Assembly: GCF_005239225.2 (NCBI RefSeq)
Contig: NC_133298.1
Coordinates: forward strand, 3,286,001 to 3,350,000
Source of the DNA: Populus alba
Taxonomy: Eukaryota > Streptophyta > Magnoliopsida > Malpighiales > Salicaceae
Reading direction: 5' to 3'
Length of the DNA: 64,000 nucleotides
The notes beneath the pieces are model-generated. The model was not told the origin of the DNA, did no database searches, and worked only from the letters and a program-made list of their open reading frames with translations. Within the stretch, counting starts at the first letter, position 1; each line of letters opens with the position of its first letter. This document shows positions 57,346-64,000 of this stretch, piece by piece. Position numbers and translations under genes: made by a program.

Positions 57346-60300
57346 AAAATAGGGGTTATTATACTCTATATTATTATTATATCTCCAAATGCGATAAGAT
57401 TCATATTCTATAGTTTGAAAACTTTACCTTAAAACTAATGCCATGTTCATTAGTAAAAAACCCAAGTTCTCCTAGCATTATCCTAAAATTAAGAAAAAAA
57501 CAGAGATTTTCTAAGCTCGTTCACCGCACCACTCAACTCCTCTACACAATCTTTCATGGCGGCGACCTCCCTAGGCTTCATGCCATGGGTTTGAGAGATC
57601 GTCGAGACAAATGTTAGACATATTGTAGTGCACGCTCATATTTACATTTTCTCTTCAATCCAAGCAATGGATCGTTTATAATTCATTCCCTTTTAAAAAT
57701 CTACCTCAATTTCTTGATTTGCATTTATTTTTTCATCGTTCATAATTCTCTTACTTTTAATTTCTTTTTTTACATTTTATAATTTACCCCCTCTTACAAT
57801 TATACCTCTTGTGGGTTGTGTATATATAGCTTGAGTGACTTTGCAACGTTCTTCTGGAACAAAGCTCTCATTCTCTTTATCTCGCTTTGCTTTATTGTGG
57901 TTTAATTATATTTTTAATTTTAAATTAATTTTTTATATATTTTTAAATTGTTTTTAAATGCTGTTATTAAAAATAAATTTTTTAAAAATAAAAATAAAAT
58001 ACTATTTTAATATATTTTTAAATAAAAAAAATATATGTTTCGTAGTTACTAACAAGCATTTATTACTGACAAGATTAAGCACAGGGTTTTCAGTTTTTTC
58101 CAAAATCCGCTAACAAAGGCCGATGTAAACTTCATGGACGCTAGCTACTACGGAAAGTTATCTCACATGCTGAGAAAATCCTAGAATTTATTCTCCTCCC
58201 CTCTCTTTAATTATACATATTTTATTTAATTTCTGTAAGAGTTTCTCCATTAATACTTTATATTAACTTAAATATTAAGAGTCTTCCTAGCTACTTTTTT
58301 TTATTATTATTATTAGTATTTTCTAACTCAAACCCACACTTCTCTCAACGCATAACTATTTATCTCTCTCTCTCATAACTTTCTCTCTCTAGATTAGCAC
58401 CTCTTGTTTTTTAGTTTCTAGCTAGCTAAGCATGCTTGGGTTGACTTCTTTGTACTAATTTTCTAGTGAGTTTAGATGGTCTGAGCATATATTTTTTAGG
58501 TGAGGGTTTATGGTTGAAATTATATTTTTTAAAATTATTTATTTTAATAAAAATTATAATTTTTTTATGTTTTGAAATTATTTTAATTATTTTTATAGGC
58601 TGATTTTAAAAATAATTTTTTAAAAATAAAAAAATATTATTTTAATATATTTCTAGATAAAAATATTTTAAACCATAACCATTATTACAATCCCAAATAT
58701 ACCTATATACACGCATGAGAACAGAATTGTGTATTGTTTGGCCTTTTCAAGAAAGGGGTGTGGGAAAAAAAAATGGTGGCCCAAGTCGGATCAAAAACAT
58801 GAAGAAAAGAAAATAAAAATTGTAGAAGGCATGCTGAAGAAGGACATTATTTAAAACAATGCGCCAAAATGATGTTATTATGGTGCATTTGTTTTTTTTT
58901 TTTTTTTAATTTCTTTTTTGAATTAAAGCATGAAACAACTTCATTTTGCCTAGAAGACTTCATTTCATTTAATTGGAATTTTCATATTTGCACCTTGGTT
59001 CCTCAATTTTGACACCCTTCTGAATTTGATTCTTGACTTTTTTTTTTCTTTTTTTTACCAATTCCAACCTTTTCTCTTAATATTTCTTTCAATTTTGCCC
59101 ATGGTTGCATTTCAAATGATCCATTAATATTGACGTTTTTTCCAACTCAATTGGTTTTACAATTCAATCTTTTATCCAATTCCAACCCTTTCTCTTAACT
59201 TCTCAATTTCATCTCTCATTACATTCAAATAGTCCCTCAATATTTGTGGCTTTTCCAACTTGGTCCCTGACTTTCTAATTTTTAATTATTTAGCCAATTT
59301 CAATCATTTTCTCAATTTTTCTTCACAATTTTCACCCATAATTGTATTTTATTCTTCTTTCCTTTTTTTTTAATTAAATTTCTTGAATTTTTTGAAATAT
59401 TTATTTATTTATGAAACAAATTATTTTTTTTCCTGTTTTTTTTTTTTCATATGTCAGCCCTTTTGGTGGATATTTGAGAGGGGTTAAAAATTAGATTATG
59501 AAAAACTATACATAACAATTAACTACTAGAAATCAATGAGCTTTAGTACATGTTTTTTATGTCTTCCAACCAAAAATATTAGAAATTATTGAGCTTTAAT
59601 ACACATCATGTACATCCTCTAGTCAAAACCAATAAGAATTTTTGGGTTTTGATACTAACTAATGCAAATGAAAATGAAGTATAACAATGTTTATTATAAG
59701 TAAAAGCCCTCAAGAACAAAGAACACAATTTGTAAAATTAGAAAACCCTAGAAATATTAAATAGAAAAAATAGAGTGCAAAAACTATTCCAATTAAATAG
59801 GGAAAAAAAAAACTAAACAAGTATAATAGCATTGAAGAGGAAAACATCAAATTAAATTAAGAAAATATTTTATTTTTCTAAAAAAGCTCATGTATCAATA
59901 TTTATATGATATAAATGTGTGTGTACTATGTGTGATAATATTTATATATTATTCATTACTCATTAGATAAGATAATTATTCAAAAAAAATAACCCATTTG
60001 TGGAAACTTTTACAGTGCATTATAAGTAATTAATGACATTCTATTAATTAGTCATAGGGTGCACATTGAACAAAAATACAGAGATTAATATAAGAAAGAT
60101 AATAAAATCTATGACCCACTAAAAATAATAAGAATATTTCAACTTGTAATTTTTCTCTCACATTTATTTCTATTTAATTATTTCTTAAAAATAAATCTCA
60201 AAAAATAATTAATACGGTCTCACTAATTATTTTTAATATAATATAAAAATTACTTTCCATTTAAATCTGTATATGAAATTGTTACCCGTACGCTACACTA

Positions 60301-60836
60301 GATAATCCTCCTAAGACAGATAGACAAGCAATGTGATTAGAATCTTCTCTGGAACGTATCCGTCATGTCAAAATATCCATAAAGAGATTTTGAACGGTCC
60401 ATAAATTGGTAGATATATATGACATTTATATTTTTTTTTATAGTAAATCAACAAATGCAGGAACAATAAAGGGAACTGGAACTGGAAACAAATCATCCTG
60501 CAACTTCCTTTTTAGAAACATCAATAAAACAAAGTAAAAAGTATCAAGCAAAGACGGTAATAAAATGACAGAATCATATGATGCACTAAACTTAACTAAA
60601 CCTTAGTAATTAATTAGGCTTTAAAAATATAATTAACAACAAAACCATAGTGGGAAATTGAGTTAATGCTTTCCTAACAAGCTCATACCGAGATTAACAT
60701 CACAATGGTAAAAGAACATACGGCTTCCTCGTCAGCATTCAGCCCTTAATTTGTATATATATTAGTGCATCGAGAGCTGACAATTATGCCTGTTAAATTG
60801 ACTGGTAGAAGAGGAGAATTGGAATTGAGAGAAAGA
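57346..60836. other. Intergenic region between the GH9 paralogues
   Basis: AT-rich fold-back repeats at about 57900-58060 and 58500-58700. 58960-59400 has C/T-rich phrases of the kind CAATTTTGACCC... found in decayed LTR elements. A short frame at about 58085-58185 (NPLTKADV...) recalls a Copia pol end but is too short to call. No gene is supported. 60700-60836 is the GH9 promoter and leader. Confidence 0.45.
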
Positions 60837-63481
60837 ATGGGTGGCAAGAGCACGAAGAAGATGGCTGTGCTGATGTTGTTGGTAGGGGTAACGGTGGTGA
60901 CAGCAGCCATGTCACATGATTATGCAGATGCGTTGACTAAAAGCATTTTGTTTTTCGAAGGGCAGAGATCAGGGAAGTTGCCTCCTAATCAAAGGATGAA
61001 TTGGAGGAAGGATTCTGCCCTAAGAGATGGATCTGATATTGGTGTAAGTGGCTATGTCTTTCCAATGCATATTCAAGCACGCAGTTCACAAATTTGCTCA
61101 ATGGTTTTGTATGCTAGACTTACAAATTAACGTCTGATTTGCTTTTGTACATGCTCGATTGGCTAAATTTTTATTGCTGTCAAAATTTTTTATATGTAAA
61201 TTAGTTCATTCTATTTTTATTTTTTTTTTAAATTATTTTGATATTAATATATCAAAACGATAAAAATATAAACTTATAAAAATAATTTTAAGCAATTTTT
61301 TTTTAATTTGTGAAAAATATTATTTTTGTTAGCAATGTCAAAACCCGTTGTTAGAATTAGCTCTATTTTCAATTATATTACTATTTTTTTTTAATTATGT
61401 GTCTTTTTATGATCAATGCGTTCTGATCAATCCTTTTTATGACTTTCTTTATATCATATCATTTATTACATAAATTTTAATAAAATTTGAAGTATAATGT
61501 TTTCATTTTCTCAAGAAACACTGCTTGTTTTATTTAATAGAATGGACGCACAAATACAATACATAATAAAGTCCAACCAACAACCCAAATTTTAACACAT
61601 TTATGCCGGCCCGATTGAAATCTATATAGTTATGTGCTTCCTGTTGACAAGAAACTATGATGTTCTTAACATTCTTGTAGATGAATATGGTTGGTGGGTA
61701 CTATGATGCTGGTGACAACGTAAAATTCCATTTTCCAATGGCATTCACAACAACGTTGTTGGCGTGGAGTATAGTAGAGTTTGGTGAATCCATGGGCTCA
61801 GATTTGGAACATGCGTTAGAGGCTCTACGATGGGGTACAGACTATTTCCTGAAGGCCACAAGCAAACCTGGCATGGTTGTTGCCCAAGTCGGCGATCCCA
61901 TCAGCGACCACACATGTTGGGAGAGACCTGAAGACATGGACACTCTCAGAACTACTTACGTTGTTAATCAAACCCATCCTGGATCAGAAGTTTCAGCCGA
62001 GATTGCTGCTGCTCTAGCTGCCTCTTCGATCGTGTTCAAGAACAAAGACAACCGGTATTCTAGGGTACTTCTCCAGAGGGCATCCCAGGTAATTGGTAGT
62101 AGCTAGTTCGATAATGTTAATAACAATTGTGGGCATCAAAAATTGTTAAATTATAAGGCAATGCACTTTTGATCTCTAATTAGTTTCTTCTCTCCTCTAA
62201 TTATGCTATACAATAATGTCTTGATAATCTTTCAGGTCTTCGACTTTGCAAACAATTATCAAGGATCTTACAATGAGAGTATCGGACGAGGGGCATGCCC
62301 ATTTTATTGCGATTTCAATGGCTACCATGTATGTATTTGATCACAATATTAACGAAAGTTATGGAGTTGCTAAGATTTTATAACCTATAGTACAATATTG
62401 GTAATGATTCATCTATCCAATATCTAAAATTATCATATATATATATGATGAATACATTTGTCTTACAGGATGAACTAATCTGGGGAGCAGCATGGTTATC
62501 CAAGGCAACTCAGGAACCCAAGTACTGGGATTATGTTGTAAAGAACATGGCAACTCTAGGAGGCAGTATTTTTGAGTTCGGATGGGATTCAAAACATAGT
62601 GGGATTAACATATTAGTTTCTCCAGTAATCTCTCGACCCCATTTTTTCTCTTCTAATTATCATTCGTGAATATTTTAGCTTAATCTAAGATTTATTTCGA
62701 TCCACAGAAGGTGATGAGCTCCTCTGTAGCTCCTTCATTACCAATGCTGACTGTTTCGTGTGTTCCTTGTTGCCTGAGTCACCAACCAAATCAGTAACAT
62801 ACTCTCCAGGTAGCATTTTCTGACATCGATCTTTCTGGATAGCTTGATTTACCCCATTTGATGCCAACGTTTCTGTATATATGTCGATCAGGCGGGCTTA
62901 TGTTCAAACCAGGAGGAAGTAACTTGCAACATGCAACGGCTTTATCGTTTCTTCTTATTGTTTACTCTCGCTATCTACAAGCTGCCAACCGATCAGTTCA
63001 TTGCGGTTCTGTGGTTGCCACCCCGTCGAGACTCGTCGAGGTCGCCAAAACCCAGGTATTAAATATCTTATCGAGTCCACTTCTAGTCCATTGAGAAAAT
63101 CGTAGCCATTAAAATTAAGAAAAGAAAAGAAAAGTAATGGCGCATTGCTTGACGCAGGTGGATTACATACTAGGAAGCAATCCATCAGGGCTGTCGTACA
63201 TGGTTGGATATGGCCTAAAATTCCCACAGAGAATTCATCACCGAGGATCGAGCTTGCCTTCCATCTCTACTTTCCATGGACATATTGGATGTCATGATGG
63301 TAACAGCTATTTGGCGACCAAAATGCCTAACCAGAACGTCCTTGTCGGGGCTGTTGTCGGAGGACCAAACAACAACGATCAATTTCTTGATAGTCGTCTC
63401 AATATTAGTCAATCAGAACCAGCTACATACTTAAATGCACCTTTGGTTGGAGCCTTGGCTTTCTTCAAAGGTGGAAAATAA
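60837..63481 (+). CDS. GH9 endoglucanase (cellulase), complete paralogue
   Basis: Seven exons give 480 residues: 60837-61043, 61681-62088, 62236-62328, 62469-62624, 62719-62809, 62892-63055 and 63158-63481. I chose the ATG at 60837 because it gives a standard signal peptide (hydrophobic [14 protein letters not shown]); an in-frame ATG at 60786 would add 17 residues. The protein should be secreted and cut beta-1,4-glucans in the cell wall. Motifs: [43 protein letters not shown] (GH9 histidine region) and DSR...[10 protein letters not shown] with the catalytic Asp and Glu. In the last signature an Ile replaces the usual aromatic residue. Exon 5 needs the acceptor GATGAG|CTC at 62719 for a correct frame; the nearer-looking CACAG at 62707 leads to a stop. 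There is no carbohydrate-binding domain after the catalytic domain. Confidence 0.82.
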
Positions 63482-64000
63482 AACTTTTCATTCTTTATTT
63501 TGTTTTTAGTAAGGTTTTGTTTGGTTACGGGATACAAGAGATAAAAATAACTGTATCTCATGTTTGTTTCTTTCTTCATTATTATTATTAATTTTTTGTT
63601 ATAAGATAGTAACTAAACGTTACTTAATGATATAATAATTAAATAATTATATTGGAGAAATATTGTATAACATCTTGATCACAGGAGGTTCATGTCTCCC
63701 TGCACCAACTACTTTTTTTAGTTATATTTATTATTTATTCAAATAATAAATTGCTTATACCATAAGAACGAATTAAGTACTGTCAGGGAATAAGTTATAT
63801 TTGCCTCTATTCCACCTGGAGTGGGTATTTCAGCTAAATAGTAAAAGTTTATGCCGTCAAAATAAAAAATCTCAAATTTATAGGATTATTTAAAACAAAA
63901 ATCTCCATTTTTTAACCCAAAAATTATTAATTTTGAACAATCAAACTCTCCCATATCCCCAGCCAGTGACCAAAGAAAGAAGAAAAGATGCAGCAGAGTA
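63482..64000. other. 3' flank of GH9, no gene seen
   Basis: AT-rich; no ORF or element with clear ends before the window edge. Confidence 0.5.

Noticed and set aside
58085..58190. Possible Copia pol end (NPLTKADV...)
   Set aside because: Only about 30 codons, no other pol domain nearby.

Overview
This is nuclear DNA of a woody dicot. Introns are typical GT-AG plant introns, intergenic DNA is very AT-rich and full of plant transposon remnants, and the gene families present (BAHD acyltransferase, BAG7, GH9 endoglucanase, B3, IQM, mTERF) are plant families. Gene content and the repeat families look like Populus/Salicaceae; that assignment rests on family knowledge, not on a search.

Layout. 1-21 kb is a recent, uneven segmental duplication. 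Copy A (1 to about 4.76 kb) and copy B (about 6.5 to 19.8 kb) each carry the start of a plant multi-pass membrane protein gene (+ strand) and an IQM-like calmodulin-binding exon cluster (- strand). Copy A lost about 8.2 kb between these two but kept a 22-bp island from the deleted part. Copy B kept the whole region but its membrane gene is frameshifted. A more diverged IQM-like cluster lies at 21.6-22.6 kb. 28.2-35.5 kb is a three-exon B3-domain gene whose 6.2-kb intron holds a Copia-like LTR remnant, an mTERF pseudogene fragment and a solo LTR with perfect 5-bp target duplications; the 3' end of the B3 gene is partly duplicated in tandem. 38-39.3 kb is an intact intronless BAHD acyltransferase with a small 3' fragment copy beside it. 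41.1-41.9 kb encodes a small plant protein with an internal 51-residue duplication and a C-terminal membrane anchor. 43.7-47.8 kb is a BAG7 co-chaperone gene carrying five single-base indels. A 500-N assembly gap follows (48098-48597).

48.6-55.2 kb is the 3' part of a Tat-lineage Ty3/gypsy retrotransposon: decayed pol with two RNase H domains and an integrase, then an array of hairpin repeats, a polypurine tract and a 2.88-kb LTR rich in palindromes. It is inserted in exon 2 of a GH9 endoglucanase gene, whose remaining exons continue to 56956. A second, apparently complete GH9 paralogue lies in tandem at 60837-63481.

There is no operon-like cooperation. The protein-coding loci with an intact reading frame are BAHD (37961), the small anchored protein (41120), the B3 gene (28175-35547) and the second GH9 gene; BAG7 may also be functional if its indels are consensus errors. 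The most unusual signal is the hairpin array at 51363-52160: three alternating hairpins whose stems differ in sequence but remain complementary, all with the same loop, followed by a chain of further perfect palindromes in the LTR.
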